Source: Nymphaea colorata
Lineage: Eukaryota > Streptophyta > Magnoliopsida > Nymphaeales > Nymphaeaceae
NCBI RefSeq assembly: GCF_008831285.2
Contig: NC_045141.1
Coordinates: 16,788,106-16,852,105 of the forward strand
Reading direction: 5' to 3'
Length of the DNA stretch: 64,000 bases
Numbering within the stretch: position 1 is the first letter of the stretch; each line of letters starts with the position of its first letter. The position numbers and the translations under genes are program-made. This document shows positions 1-14,500 of this stretch, one piece after another. Below the pieces are notes generated by a model. That model saw only the letters and a list, made by a program, of their open reading frames with translations, was not told the DNA's origin and ran no database searches.

Positions 1-3000
1 TGTCAAGCAGAATGCATGGCTTGACAAGGAAATAATGTAAACGAGAAAACAGAAAAAATAAGAACGTACGCAAATCCAAATAGGAAACTACAGAGATCCC
101 AGTGAAATGTATAAAACCATTATCCTCATGAAAATTTAAAAGAGAAAAAAGCTCACAGGTTTTGCCACCCCAAAGTCTGCAAGTTTAACAATACCATCAG
201 TGTCAACCAGTAGGTTTGCCCCCTTGATATCCCTGAAAAGAAATAGTTATGGAATGCTTCCAAGAGGGTTCTCATAGAAATTTCCAATCACATCAATGAT
301 TGAACATGGAACGAGGGAAATATGTCATAAATGCAGCTCCACTAGATCCAACAAAAGGAAAGGCAGAGAAACAGAAGACAGTCAAGATGCTAATGGAACG
401 TTTGAGTAAACTAAGAGACAAAGACAATTTACACATTGAGTAATGAATTTTATGGCTCATGATATTGTTTGTGGCTCCAAAGGAAGAAAGAAAGACAAAG
501 ACTGCACATAGGATGTAGCTTTTTCATGATATTGTCTGTGGTTATTCCACCCAGACAACAAACCAGATTATTTGAGCTAACAACGAAGTGCATGACTTAT
601 ATTAGACACTCCATATAAGAATCATGGATGTTGAAAATAGAGTACTACTCAAAATGAAACTTTAGTATGATGACGGGTATCTTTGCCTGGAAAATTAATA
701 CCCTTGCCTGGAAAATTAGGAAATTTCCTTTTTCATGTTTATTTTGTTTTATGGGTGGCAATTTCTAGATGTGCAAATAAAAGGATGTTTTTTGGTCTGA
801 GCTTTAGAATAGATTATGAAAGATGAAGTTAAAAAAGTTACCTGTTGATAGCTCCAGAAACAAAAACGTATAACGTATAATCCACAATTATTGAGCAGGT
901 AAAAGAAGTTCCATGACAAGGCAAACCTAGACATATAAAAGTTTCGTAAAGAAGTTTTTGAATTTCAAAACATCCATAAAATATATCATCATTAACCTAA
1001 ACCTTGGGCTACTAAATTTTTCTAAAATTAGGACCAAGTTTCTGCAGGAATACAAAATGAAAAATTTGATAGTAGTATTAAAACTTTAGATGGAATTATG
1101 TAGGACAATTATCTTACTTGAGAAGAGAACAAAAAAAGCAGATATGATGTAACAATCTGTCCCAAAAAGTGACCCAATTGTCTAGTTTAGTGAAACCCGA
1201 ACCTGCCCTCTATCTGGGTTCGGTTTGCCATAAAAAGAATATGAACCAGGAAAGCTAGTGTGTGCAATCAAAACTTGTAAAACCCTCAAAGCACATAGGG
1301 CATTATAATCTAGGGTATTATACAATATCAACAAGATATGACTATTTTTTATACTGTCAAATAGGGGCTTATAATTTACCCTCCTTAAGGAACACACATC
1401 CATGCATGTGGAACCTAGGACCAAGTGTTGAACTTCACTTTGACATCAACTGTAACAACCCGTGGTCTTTGAAATTGATCAAGTGTCTGATTTGGCAGAG
1501 CCCAACATCCCCCTCAGCTGGCTTGGTTTCAATGCAATGCAACAAAAAGGCTAAGAAGAAAGACAACTAGGGGCATGAGACCGATACTTACAAACCCTTA
1601 TGTATCTTCAATATCATCAATATATGAATCCTCTCACATATACCTTTACATATAAAGAATCGTCAAGGAAGATGCATAAATAGATAAACAGCCTTTTTTA
1701 GAAAACCAGGATATGCTGCATTAAGCTCATTTTGTACTATTCTTTTTCTGCATTAGGCATTAACCACATTTTCCTTATTGAGCAAAAGGAATTTTGGTAC
1801 CTGTGCGGTCAGATCTCAAACTATACTTGTTTTCTGCACTTCTCCTTGTAATAAAAAAAGTTCATAATGCAAATTTCCCACCTAGTTTTGTCTTTAAAGC
1901 ACTTTTCTGTGTCTCTAAATAGTAAGAGATCAGACATTAATGGCTGACAAACTCCAACTAAAAAACAGAAAAACTCTAACCAGGCTTCTATACAGGGTTG
2001 CCCCCTAAAGTTCAGCATACTAATGTTTATAGCAGTTATTCACATTGTCTTCATAACTTTGCTGTTGGCATTACCAACCATTGCAACTGAGATATTTAAG
2101 CATAAGAACATTATTCTGAGCATTATATATTTTCAGACACTTTTGCTGCATAATCATTTGCTCGGGCCTTCTAAAGTTAGCAACATGGAAGCAGAAAGTA
2201 GCATAGGAGAAGCAACATTATACAGAAAATTTTTGTAATGTTGTACAACTATATCAGCTTCACTTCATAAAACCATAAACTTGGATGCTGAAAATTTAGG
2301 ATCAGCTGGTTCAGCTCAAAAAGGCTCATGAAAGCACCTGTGGACAACATTTTCTCTATGCAAGTATGCCAAACCCGAAAGAATGTGACGAGTGAAGCTG
2401 CGGACAACCTGTTCTGGAAGGGCACCACCCCACTCCTGAATCACTTTTATGATTGAACCACGAGGAAAATACTGGATATATATGTAGAAACTATCATCAA
2501 CCTGTACATAAGAACAATTATGTCATTTGCATTCTATTGAAGAAAATTATCAACAGGGCAAGATAGATGTTAACTCACTATTTCACTTCCATAATACTGC
2601 ACAATGTTTTGATGTTTAAGTTGGGTAAGAGTATTTATTTCCTGCGAAGAGCACCCTTCATAAGTCAGAAGAAAAGCAGAATATTTTTCCTAAAATACAG
2701 CTGCCAAAAAAATTATGTTGCTGTACAAGGTTAAAATATTTTGAGGAAAAAAATTGTAGTTGGAATTCCTACATGCTTCTGTGCATGCAGAATAAACAGG
2801 TCATGTGCATCATCCATATTCGCCAGTTTATATGTAAACATAGAAGATATGACCATCAACAAAGCCAACATACTCAACTATTTTATAATATATCCATATG
2901 TTTTTTCACTAATTTTAGCAGATACCCATCAGCAAACAAGATTTCAGTAAAGGTGTCTAATTTCCCCAGATATCAAATACAAGGAGCTATAGATCTCTTT

Positions 3001-5035
3001 CCACATCAGACCAAAGATACAAGGATTTCAGGCATCAGAGAACCAACTATCCTCCAAAGATCCACAGATAGATAGGAACTTGCTCATGCAGTTCCATCTA
3101 TGACCTTGAACCGTGAAACAGCAGTTCATGGAAAAATCTTCAGCATCTCTTACACAAATGTGGGGAATACAGAAAGGGAAAATGTTCATCTAACAAACAG
3201 CGTCTAGGAAACAGTTCTGAGAGTTTAGGAAGTTTATTATTGCTAGGGACTAAACTAAATTATTGCTAGGGACTGAACCTCAAGTTGGAGAATAAAAAGA
3301 AAGGAGATTCGTTTCACTAGGTATAACTCTCATGGAAAAAAATAGTTAGCTGGTGATCCGGGCTGTTTCCCTCTTGACAATGAAGCTTATCCCCCATCAT
3401 TTTACTTAATTAAGGATTCCACAAACAAATACAAGTGAAGAACAAAGGGTACGAAATCAATTAGATTGATTTTTCAATCAAAAGTACTTCCAAAATAGTA
3501 ATCATTGCTTCTAGGAAACAGTTACGAGAGTTTAGGAAGTTTACCAAAATAGTAATCATTCATTGCCAATTTTTACTTTCCTAGCTTGAGAAAATGGCCA
3601 TACAAAACAGTTACATGCAAACTACTACAAAAGTATAATCTTCTTTACTGGATAGGCCTTTGTGATTTGTGTTTGTCACAGGAAGCAAACCTTACACAGT
3701 GATATCCTTTACATCATTAATTACTTTCTGCTCGGACAGATTATCCTTTCTTCTAGTTCCATAACTTCTGCTAAAGGTCAAGGATAATGTCCTTTATTTT
3801 GTTGCTGGTTATTCTGGCTTTTTCTTTCAACAACCAACCTCCAAAAAATGGTAAAACCAAGTAAAGTCAAATGTAGAAACCGATAGATGCAAGTTGAACC
3901 AAAAGAATGTGATGAACTCATACCAAGTCATGTTAAGGAAAAGAATATCTATCAAAATTAACTAGAAGAAAGAATGAAAAAGCTGAATGAGATAGAAGGA
4001 ACAAGGAAAAGTTGACAAAACACCATTAGTAATTAATGGGATGTCAGCAATCAACCATCCAACATGCAGAATCACAAAACATTGTTTTCACAGCTTCCAG
4101 ATATAGCTTAAAAAACTTATGATGCAAAAATAGGTTAATGAGATTAAAGATGAACTCGATAAGCAGCATTCATGATCTAGGGATACAGGTAAGCAATTGG
4201 AGTGAAAAAGAACCTGTTCCAGCTGTTTTATGCATTCCGAGGATTTTGGATCATCCGGAATTAGAGTTACCTCCTTCATTGCACATGTGGCACCAGTTTG
4301 ACTGTCAAGTGAAAGAGATACTGCTCTGAAGATAACACAAAAAGGAAGCAGGCACGCATACAGAGTCGCAGACACACACACACACAGATGCAATCACTAT
4401 ATACCTATTCAGAGCAAAATAGACTCTCCCATATGTACCACTTCCAATAAGATGCTTCTTTTGCCAGCTCCTTGTTCTTGATGTGAGGCTTGGGACTGCT
4501 CCTGGTTGCTGCACAAAAGATGACGGTCCTGATGCTGCTGCTTTTGGAGGAAGCGGCAGTGGATGAACAACCATAGGTTGGTTAACCTCATGCTTAACTG
4601 AAACTGAGTTGCTCTCCATAGTCAATTTTGGGTGCACCACAGTAACTAATTCATTATGATTTTTGAAATTCAAGACAGAATCTCTCCTTGTTGGGCTATG
4701 AAAAGGAGAGTCCTCCTGATTTTGCTGAGGCGACCCAACCTGATGTCCTTGAAAACATTCATAAGATGGAAGTGTATCTCCAGAAGTCAAGCTTTGAGGA
4801 CTTGGGTTGGAGCTTGATACACAACTAGTTGAAGCACTTCTTCTGTTGGCTTCAAATCTGTTTGACATGGCGCAACCTGTGAATACTCTTGAAGACCGAG
4901 TACCAGTCCAGTATGCTTAACAAAGGATTCATATTTCATAAGATGAAAACCCACTATTTCAGAAACATAAATGCTCAAGGGGCTAAGCATACATCATCCC
5001 CTAATATACGCGACAACTCTATGAGCAGAACTGTG

Positions 5036-5086
<51 letters not shown>

Positions 5087-5787
5087 AATCGGTTTTTCGA
5101 GTCCCCTGTTCTTTACTTTTCGTTAAAGTTATGCTGAAAAGAGAAAAAAAGGGCCGAGCTTGACAAGTAAAAAGTATATATGTAAAAGCCTTTAATCGGG
5201 TATAGAATTAAGGTTCTCAAGGCAAGATCTTGTATAGGAAAAACGAAAATATTGGAAGAAAAGACGCAACCACTACTATTAACTGGGAACCAACAGGAAA
5301 AGAAAATCCAAATAAAGTCGATGAATTAGAACTGGTTCAGGAATTACCGATTAGTCTCAGAATCGGAGACAGAGGTGTGATGGAGGATTCCACCCACTTC
5401 TCCTGGCGATGGGAGAGGGTGACAACTCGACTTCCATGGCGAGACTCTGTGGCCCGTCTGAAGAAACCCACTGACTTCCAGCAAAGGAAGGTCTTCGTCC
5501 GACGAAGACACATCGAAGTTGGTTGGTGATCGGAGATCGGAGTTCGGAGGTTCTAGACTGAATTCGGGGACTGTAGGGTACCGGAGTTTCCGTTGCCTGG
5601 TTAGCTTTCTAGCCGGTTGCTTAGAGTGTTGGAGAGACTGAGATAGCTTCTCGTCCTTGGCTCTACGTCTATGGCTCGGTGAAACTGGGGACGGCGCAGA
5701 GGAAGAGGAAGAGGAAGAAGAAGAAGTAGGAGACAATCCAGAATGGGGAGAAGAGCAGTCCTTCCTGCCGCCTCTCCACCAGTGCAT
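1..5787 (-). CDS. MAPKKK3/5-like MAP kinase kinase kinase, 5' part (3' part off the window)
   Basis: Serine/threonine kinase at the top of a plant MAP kinase cascade; it would phosphorylate MAPKKs. Exons I could place by GT..AG junctions and frame: 5787-5348, 4887-4405, 4301-4214, 2641-2579, 2501-2338, 232-157, coding 438 residues. Residues 1-287 are a Ser/Pro-rich, low-complexity regulatory region that starts MHWWRG and has a basic LTRQRKLR stretch. The kinase domain starts near W288: glycine loop GSGTYG (295-300), AMK lysine K317, [13 protein letters not shown] typical of MAPKKK3/5, HRDIKGAN with D414, and DFG at 432-434. The rest of the kinase lobe lies before position 1. Exon 6 to the window edge is intron. 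The exon 1/2 junction (5348/4887) is the least certain; it was chosen because it keeps phase. Introns of 2.1 kb (233-2337) and 1.57 kb (2642-4213) show no other gene. YODA is the nearest alternative; the IKQLEQ, GANLL and DFGVAK wording favours MAPKKK3/5. Confidence 0.9.
3203..3561. repeat. Duplicated segments within MAPKKK intron 3
   Basis: A ~34-base segment containing TCTAGGAAACAG and GAGAGTTTAGGAAGTTTA occurs at about 3205-3240 and again at 3510-3544 in the same orientation, with one or two differences. Beside it CCAAAATAGTAATCATT is also repeated (about 3490 and 3543), and ATTGCTAGGGACT is repeated at 3239 and 3259. This looks like local replication slippage or nested tandem duplication in the intron; no coding role is visible. 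Confidence 0.7.
5035..5086. repeat. (AT)n-(AG)n compound microsatellite in MAPKKK intron 1
   Basis: About 27 bases of alternating A/T run directly into about 25 bases of alternating A/G on the plus strand. It lies inside the intron between MAPKKK exons 1 and 2 (5347-4888). Confidence 0.95.
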
Positions 5788-6866
5788 TTTGGCAGAGAAG
5801 CGAGCATGGTACTGTCACTCCTAACTTATTCGACCCATCGAAAAGCACTTCTCTCTCTGTGTTGGCCGTGTGCAGGAAGGCAGAAAATTGGCAGAGGATG
5901 GAATTTCGGGGCACGAGATGGAATTTCGGGGCACGAGGAAATGAAAGTCTCAGTGACTCATCGGGATCCCGTAAATTTCCGGGGCGTCAAGTCCGACACG
6001 TACACCACCGCTTCCTTGTTTTCCACCTTGACTTTTCAATGATTTCCATGTCAACGTCTCACGCATCCACAGGCCTTTCTTCAGCTTCTACCATGAAATT
6101 ATGATCCCTTCTTCATATGATGAAGAAGAAGGAAGAGGAGAAAAACAAAGCACTGCTGCTACCTTTTCATTGCTCGTAACTTCTCCCATGCAACAAGGAG
6201 GAGCAGAGTACCGTACAGAAACTGGAGGAAACAAAGTGACTAAACCCCAGCCCGCTGGATTTCAGTTTAATTCTCCTGCATTTACTTCAGTTTGATGAAA
6301 ATTTTTGAAGCAAAGGCTAGAACAAGAACCAAGTTCTCTCGTTCATGGAAGAAGTAAGTCCTCTTATCACAGTGAAAAAATGGTCGGCAATGATAATTAT
6401 CATTTTTTGAACATCACTTTATATATAAAGTGAGTTGGCCATGACAACTCTACAGCATTGTAGGTTTAGGTTTCATGATATAAGGCATCTATATATATAT
6501 TTATATATATATTGAAATACGCCTTTAATGAACTTATTTAACTAAAAAGCAAACAAAAGAACATAAAGAAAAGAAGAAGAAGAAGAAAAAAACAGAAAAT
6601 ATGAAGGCACTAGGAACCATGATCTGTTTGAACTAGAAAAAAGGTCTGATTCAAATCGATTTGACAGGGCTGATGGTACCCGCTATTTTATATAGTAAAA
6701 AATCCGTGAGGTGTATATGCCTCACGACTCTCCTTTCCACCATAATGACTGAATAGCGCCCTGTTCATTAGCATTGAATTTAGTCATCTTCATCGTCAAA
6801 TAGAAAGTGATGATATTTATAGCAAGATCAGTCAAAGGGAAACTCACCGAGCCTTTGCCCCTTGTT

Positions 6867-6900
6867 GAAGAAGAAGAAGAAGAAGAAGAAGAAGAAGAAG
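6867..6900. repeat. (GAA)n microsatellite
   Basis: Uninterrupted GAA/AAG trinucleotide tract of about 34 bases in intergenic DNA. Confidence 0.95.
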
Positions 6901-8978
6901 GTCATTTTACTAAGCTATATACATGATGATTTAAGTTTTGTGGAATGCTAGATATTGCTGGATTATTAAAAAGATTGGTCGTTTAAATCATAAGCTAATA
7001 GTACCATAAATTGTTGTTGCATAAACTAATGCTTTTGTGCCCACTATTTTTTAATGATAGATTTTTAATCTTTAACCATCCACCATCCAACAAATTTCAA
7101 GAAAAAAAAAAACAAGTAGAAATAGGTGATGAACATTTATGTCGTTTGATATTGATTTATACTTTTTTCTCATTGTCTTGAACGAATGAATTATACGACG
7201 GAGTCACTATTCACTCACCCCACATATAAATATATGAAATATCATGAGCCAACAAAAAAAATGTGCTGAAACATTGTCTCCCTATTAATGATCAAGTGTA
7301 ATGGAGCAGTCACAAAGTTACGATTTTTTTGTTGCAGAGCCTGAACTATGGTTTCCAAACATTAAAAGGGGTCGAAAAATAAGTTCACGAAAATTTTTAA
7401 AATTTATAAGTAAAATTTTTTATTTTTTAAAAAAATTGAAGGGGGCCATGGGCCCCTACTGCCCCCCTTGCCTCTGCCCATGTGATTGAGAGTTCTAATG
7501 GTTTGAGGACCAAATTTTGGATCTATCGAGGAACTATCAAGCACTTATGATGTGTATCATTGAATTCAACGAATTGGTGAGCGGTTGGAGAGAGTATTAA
7601 TTTCATCCTACTACCTAATAAAAAAGTCGAAGTCCCCACTTATTCCTGTTTTCATAATAATAATAGACTAATTAGTTGTCTGTTTATGTTTTTGCTCATT
7701 GTGAAAGACAAGACATGCGAGCATGGATGGATCCAGAAATTTTCATGAGGGTGGTCAACTTGAAATTTTCAAATTTGACTCGAATTGAAATATCATTTTT
7801 CAAAATTTTTATATAAAACAAGTATTTTTTTTTAATTTTACATGTAATTTTTTTTTTTAAATTTGAGGTGAGACCAAACCCATGTGGCCCTACCTTGACT
7901 CCGCTCAGGGCCTTGAGAGACAACATCATAGTTTATCAACCCATGGTGCTTACTTGGTCGGACACGCGCATCTCCAACCAATTTCCGCATACGGACACAT
8001 TCAAGCATATATAAACTAAATGTCAAAAATACTTTATATATCGATATAAATGTGGACTTTTTGCTTCTTCTGTTGACAATTTAGATATTTGTGGATTTGG
8101 TTGATGCACTCTTTACTAACTTATTTTATGTTCCAATATTTGAGTCCAAATGCGGATGCGCATACATATAAGAAAGGCTTCCAAATCCGACTTTTATTTT
8201 CAGATCCGAATTGAAACACAAACTTTAAGTATGCAACTGACGAAACAGCATTATGAGATGTTGAGAGCTATTTTTCAAAATGAATAGATATTCGTTAGGA
8301 TATTTTATTTGAAACTAAATTTGAGTCTGATTGGTGATTTACTTCAAACAGAATATGAATGACTGGGTGTTATTTTTTCTAAATCCAAATCGATTCAATT
8401 CCTTAATGAGATATTAAATATTGTTCTATATCTAGCTGTATTTGTAGCATTTCTCGACTCCGATGCATCCCTAAATTCAATTGACAATTGGAATTTTCTG
8501 TCTGTTTTGCCGTCAACAACTTAAACTTCTTGTTGGTTTCCTATTGATCCAGTTGTCGTCCCAAACTGTTTGTTCGCATTTATTTAATCAATGTTATTAG
8601 GAATATGGCATTTTCACGTTTATATATAAGCTGATGGATGACAGCCAAAACCCTAGAAACTCACTTCAGATTTTTTTCTGCCCAAGCCTAAAATAAATAG
8701 TAAATAATAAATAGAGTGACTGAAGCTTAATTATTTGAGGATACTGCTCAATTTTTGCCTCAATCATACACAAATTTGCACTAGGTCATAAATCATTCAA
8801 TAATGGTGTGGATGCTCCGATCTCTTACACATGCAACAAAATCACCAGTGTGGCTGGAGAATGTATATATATATATATTTAAAATTTATGAATTTCTCTG
8901 TCGAGATATGGTCGGAGAATTCTTTTCGTCGTAGCCATGATTTAATGGAGCTCAAGATGACCGAAGAATGTCAGCCCT

Positions 8979-9019
8979 TCTCTCTCTCTCTTTCTTTCTT
9001 TCTCTCTCCCTCTCTCTCC

Positions 9020-9099
<80 letters not shown>
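8979..9099. repeat. (CT)n-(AT)n compound microsatellite
   Basis: About 70 bases of CT-rich repeats pass directly into about 50 bases of alternating A/T. Read on the minus strand it is (AT)n followed by (AG)n, the same polarity as the tracts at 5.0, 40.8 and 48.8 kb. Confidence 0.95.
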
Positions 9100-9102
<3 letters not shown>

Positions 9103-11339
9103 ATAAAGTATCAAGGTAAGTCTGTTTCGATTCCATGAAAGTTGAATAACAATTATAACATCTGAATCTACGTGAGTTAAAACGGTCAGGAAATGACTGG
9201 CGGGTTAGGTGATTGGTCATTAGCTCAAACTTCAATAAGGCTCCATATTCATGTGGACGATGTCTGTTTGGGGCCGAAGAATTTTTGTCGGGGAAAACAT
9301 TTTTTAGAGACAAATCATACAAAAAAATGATTTCGCTTAACCTCTCCGTATTTGCAAGCAAACACGCCGTCCACTGTCGAGGGCGTCTTTTGAAGGCCTC
9401 CTTTGCTTTTACGGCATCGAGAAGCAACGCGTTTCCCCCAAAATTGCGCCACCTTTAACTTTTAGAACACCGTTTGATTACGCGGATAGCGCTTATTGGG
9501 TATACTTTTACCCACCTGTAATTGCACCTAAAAACCGAGTGAAAGAAGTTAGAAGACATTTTTTTCAGCGACTTTCTTTCCCAGCGTAGAAGGAAGTTCT
9601 GAAGATCTTCCCCTTGTGTTTCTTGTGTCTGGCACGTAAAGTGAAAGTTTTACGCAAGCGTATCTCTGCCTAACTTTAGCTTACGTATTAAGCAGAACTA
9701 AAACCTAAAATTAATTATGCTGACCGAGTGGTCAAAAGCTTTTAATTGATCCATCTTTTCCGTCTTATGCTTTAAAATGCAAGTGCAAAAACTCCGAATT
9801 AAAAAAAATTAAGGCTCTGCATGTTTGCAACTTTCAGATGGACGGAAGGACCTGAATGAGAGTCGAAGCTTCTACCCTTTTTCTGTACCCCAAGGTCTAG
9901 AATCGAATTGGTGTTTAGTATGGAGGGTGACGCTCCTACCATTCGATGACGGGCCGCCTCAATTGGTGTACAGCTTAACAATCACATTTGAGTGAGCAGG
10001 AAGAGTATTTCGGTGTGATTTATGGTGTTTTTTCACGATGACTTTAAATATTAGCCATCGGATAACATCCGGCAGCCAGCTTATTTCAGTTTTCCTATGT
10101 ATTGTCTCATACAAGAATTCATTTTCATTTAAACATTCCTGTAAGCAGATGAAGCGGAAAATCAAAATCACGGAATGAAACAAAAGTTATACCTCTCTGA
10201 TGTACGGATATGTATATATATATATATATATATCCTGATATTGGCTCGTTTAAGAATACAAATATATATAGTGATATCAGATCGTGTGATTAGGTTGACA
10301 GCATGGGCTTTTGTAATTAGATATAGCGCAAACCGTGGCCGTTGATGCAAACACATCTTTTGCAAAGGTTTTAAGAGATATAAAATAAAAATAATAACCA
10401 TCCGACCATAAACAAAACAATGCTTGCTGATTTCAATATATGTATACAATGAGAAAATTGTTGGTTTTAATGTCAAACTAAGTTTTATGCCTCCCTTTTT
10501 CTTTCTTTCTTTTTTTTTTCCTTGTAGAAAAGAAACAAAAAGTTTAATTTCAATATGTGACAAGAGACACAAATTATGCGAATAATGGACACAAAAGCAT
10601 GACTGGATTTTTGTACGTTTCTTTAAATAAAATTCATGTTACTTTTAAGGTGCATGGTACTAGGGTGAAAAAAGAAAAGAAGGAGAAAGAAAGTTAGTAG
10701 GTGAAATAATGAAAGAAGAGGGAAGAGGGGACAATTAGAATAATGGCATATAATATGAGAAGGGCGAGCAGAGTACTGGGAGGTTGCAGGTGGGACGTAC
10801 AAAACGGCGTGCACATCCACCCTCCGTAGAGACTGGAGCTGAGTATGCTCACCCTTCCCGCCGGCCTGCCACCCTTCCCACCTGCAACTATCGTCTTCCT
10901 CTGTAACTCTTTCCTCCCTCTCCTCTTCCTTCTTTCAAACAGATGGGAAAACGGTATGTTTCTCCTCCAGCTCTACCGCTAATACTTGTCCTCTAAACCT
11001 TTGCTTTTCCTGTGTTTCTATCGTCACTTTCCAGTGAGTTTTCGTTTTTCTATGGTATGTTCATTTTTTCAGCCAACTGCATGGCCCGGTTGATTTTAGT
11101 TCGCAGTCAAGAGCAGGTCTACAGTTGCTCATCGGATCTGTTTTAGATGAACGCAGTCTTCTCTTTGTTGGTGGAGAGGCCGATCATGAGCAATGACTGA
11201 AGCAATGTAAAGCATCTCAATTATTAGATCAGGTGAACAACAAACGGGTGTCTAAAGTCTTTACGCCCATGAACAACTGAGAACAACTCTTCCGAGAGGT
11301 GTAACCGAGAACAACAAAAAGTCATATATGAATCCAATG

Positions 11340-11520
11340 GCGGAGACATGTTGTGGCTGGAGTGGGCAATTGCCCACACGAGACCACTAAATTTACATCA
11401 TTTATATATAAAAACCTCATTAATTTTTAATTTTTTAGATATGAGTGCCCCATTTAGCTTCAAATTTACACTTATAGTGTCCCTGAACAAGAAATTTCTG
11501 GTTTGACCACTGTATGAATC
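11340..11520. repeat. Fragment of a dispersed repeat (GGCTGGAGTGGGCAATTGCC type)
   Basis: Contains GGCGGAG, then GGCTGGAGTGGGCAATTGCC, an AT-rich stretch and AAGAAATTTCTGG. The same words in related order occur at 56.42-56.61 kb and, inverted, at 62.39-62.57 kb. Related shorter pieces lie near 7440-7490 and 49.43-49.48 kb (GGGGCCATNGNC...GCCCCCCTT...CTCTGCCC). Probably a degraded transposable element; superfamily not determinable from what I see. Confidence 0.6.
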
Positions 11521-14500
11521 CAAATCTAAATTTTGAACCAAATCTAGTCTAAGGGCGTTGCATATATAAGACATTTGTTTAAAACTAAATCTGACCCGAA
11601 TTTTATTGCATATTGCTGTATAACTAAATCCAAACCCGACTCCAAACCCGACCAGACGCCATTTCTTAAATCTGAATTCATTTTGATTTCTTAATCAAAC
11701 ACTAACCTTTTTTTTTGTGTATGAAATTTTTAGGAATGAGTGGTCGAATATTTGATTCAAATTGGATATATTAACGTCCCTAAGAATTCTTAGAGAAATG
11801 ACTTTAGAGGTTTTGTCCATGGGGCGAGCAATAAATCTCTCAAGTTGGGGTGGTTTGTATAAACAGAAAAACACACAAGGACTCATAAGAAAATGGTAGG
11901 TTGGGCCCAAAGGTTGCAATTTGAGGATTTTGGATCAAATCTGATCTTGATGAGATCCTATCCATTTGCAACCCCGTTGGATAGTCTCTCTCCACGCTAC
12001 TAAACCCATCTGCGATGCGATGTTGATTTGGCAAAAGAGTTAGTTTTTGTGTTACATAAATGCTAGTTTTTGTGTTATATAAATGCTTCATTGACTACTA
12101 CAAGAAAAATATATAATCAATGCAACTTTAACTTCTCAAGCTGAAGCTCCAGATTTTAGCACATAGGAAACTGTGTCAACTCATTGGGCCTCATAAAATA
12201 CTCTTACATTACAATATCTTGCCACGTTCAATTATACATTGATCATGAATGTCATATAAATAAATATATGACATCCCTATCAATAGCAAACAGATAATAT
12301 TTTGGGGTTAAGACGGTGTGACGGAAGTCGGCAATTAATAAATAATTGAATAAAATCGGAATAATAGTTTCTTGCATGCCTAGTTAACAAACTGCCCCTT
12401 AAACGATTATGTATGGTTAGTCCAAGTTCTAGTAGCTTGTATTAAAATTTCTCCAACTATTTAGGGGACACATGTCAACTAAAATATTTTTTTAATAAGT
12501 CAAAGCTATTTTCATTTTTTTCGTTATTAGGGTTTAGAGTTGTTTCTCAACTAAATACCAACCATGCATCCATTGTTTGAAGTGTAAAGAAGTAATGCTT
12601 ATGAGAATCAAATTGACAACTAAACTTTTACCGGTCCATGTAACTAAGAGACAACTAGGAAACTCCAATTCAAGAGTAATGCCACGTGTCATTTTCAAAA
12701 TATCTTTTAAATTTTTTAAGATTTTTCTTATTTTAAATTAATTTTTATGTTTTTATTCACTTTGCCAAGAAATGTTTTTCCGATCCGATTCAGCCAAAGC
12801 AATGAAATGACCAATTCACGGAATTCTCAGTCGATTGTTACAGCACTGCCGTTGAAATAGCATTGCTATGTGAATCTTGTACGCAAATTTTTAGTGTAAA
12901 TGTTTGTCTTAAATTCCCTTAAAATTTAAGGAGTTGAGTTTAGGATCAATTTCCTTAGCCCAGGTCAAGCACTTCCTAGGCTTTTAAGTAACCAATACGA
13001 CATCAGGAATGACTTCTTCTCATATCACAATAGAGCTTTTTGAGGCCAAGAATCGCCGGAATTTCAAGGCTTTACGTGAAAAAAAAAAGATTCAATTCAG
13101 TTGATGCTAGTTTGAACAGCTGAAGTCCCATAGTTACAAATAATGTCTCGGAGTTTTAAACGGCAAGGTTTTTTAAGGTATAATATGATGTGCTTGAAAA
13201 AACAAGAAAAAAATAGGTAAATTTTAAAAAACTAAAAGTAAGGGAAAAATAAAATAAATGAAAACTAATAACACAAACAAACATCAAGATAAGTAGATTT
13301 GCAACAAATAAAAAATAAAAAATGAAAAAAAAAACTGTTTAGCATTAAAAAAATTTAAAAAGTGAAATAAAAAGTGAAAAAACGAGTTAAAAACGTGGTT
13401 TTTTCGTTTTTAATGTTTTTTTTTTTTCAAAAAAGCAGCTTTTTTTTAGTTTTAAACGGCCATTTAATTTTATTTTTATTTTTTTTTTAAGAAAAGCGTT
13501 TTCTGTGACTATTGAAGTTTGAAGGTGCTTGGCCTAATCCAAACTACATATGAAGATTATAAAGGCAGAAGAAACCCAGTCTAAACCACGCCGGAGCAAA
13601 AGATAACCAGCGTGAACCTGTTTCTGGCGCCGGCGCCGCCGGCCTTCCGTTGGCCATTACATTGCATCAGTTGAACCTCATGGAATGAGCGAGAGAGAGT
13701 TAGCCAACGAAGCCTGGTGGAGAACACTGAGCTGGCCTGGCCTGTACCTGACTAGATCCAGCTTCGCGCCAGAGCCAGAGCCAGGTCCGCATCACTAACA
13801 AACAATAGGCCAAGTCGCGTCCCAGACACTCAACAACAAATCCTTAAGTTGGATGTTCAGCTCGATTAAACTTTATTGTAGATGCTTTTAATCGTGGGTC
13901 TCTTTTTCTCTTCTTCTCCAAGAAATTAATATAGCACATTAATGAACGGCCTCAAAGAAAGATCTTTCTCGAACTCCGTTTATTCAATGGGAAAGCGGAG
14001 ATTATTACGTAGTAAGAATTAAGATCAACCAGACATACATTTGTGAAATCAAGTAACATGAATGTAAGGATTCGGCGGCCACTTCGCCACTTCAAACTAG
14101 AGCTTTTGGTTCGACAGATCTCAACTTGCTTCTTAACAGTTTCGATTTCGATTCAAAAGAAATTTCGATTTGGATTCAAAAGAATTAAGAATCAATATAA
14201 CCACCCACTTAACAATTCATTTTATAGGCCATTAAAGATCTTTCATAACAACACCAACAACACAATACAAGTGTATTAACGAGAGAAGATGGGTGTAAGG
14301 ATGGTGGCCGGCGAGTTAGGGCAACGAGGGAGGGATCCGATGGACGTACACATGAAATGAAACGTCAATAAATGAGCAAGGGGAAAAGTTGGGGTTGACG
14401 GTCTCTTAATAATAAGAGAAGCCGCTTTGTCGCCCAAGAGGGGCAGGTGGTGGGCCCACCGAGTCGGGAAGTTCGTGGGGGGTGGAACAAGGACTAGGCA

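Noticed and set aside
5897-5936. 20-bp tandem repeat containing GAATTTCGGGGCACGAG, similar to a cDNA-cloning adaptor (GAATTCGGCACGAG)
   Set aside because: It differs by inserted bases, is repeated exactly in genomic context and has no cloning junction; treated as a chance resemblance.
7301-7489. 62-codon frame ending PYCPPCLCPC
   Set aside because: It translates the dispersed GCCCCCCTT/CTCTGCCC repeat also found at 49.4 kb; not a gene.
12095-12112. CTACTACAAGAAAAATAT resembling a CACTA tip
   Set aside because: The first base of the CACTA signature is changed and no subterminal GC-rich repeats or partner end follow.
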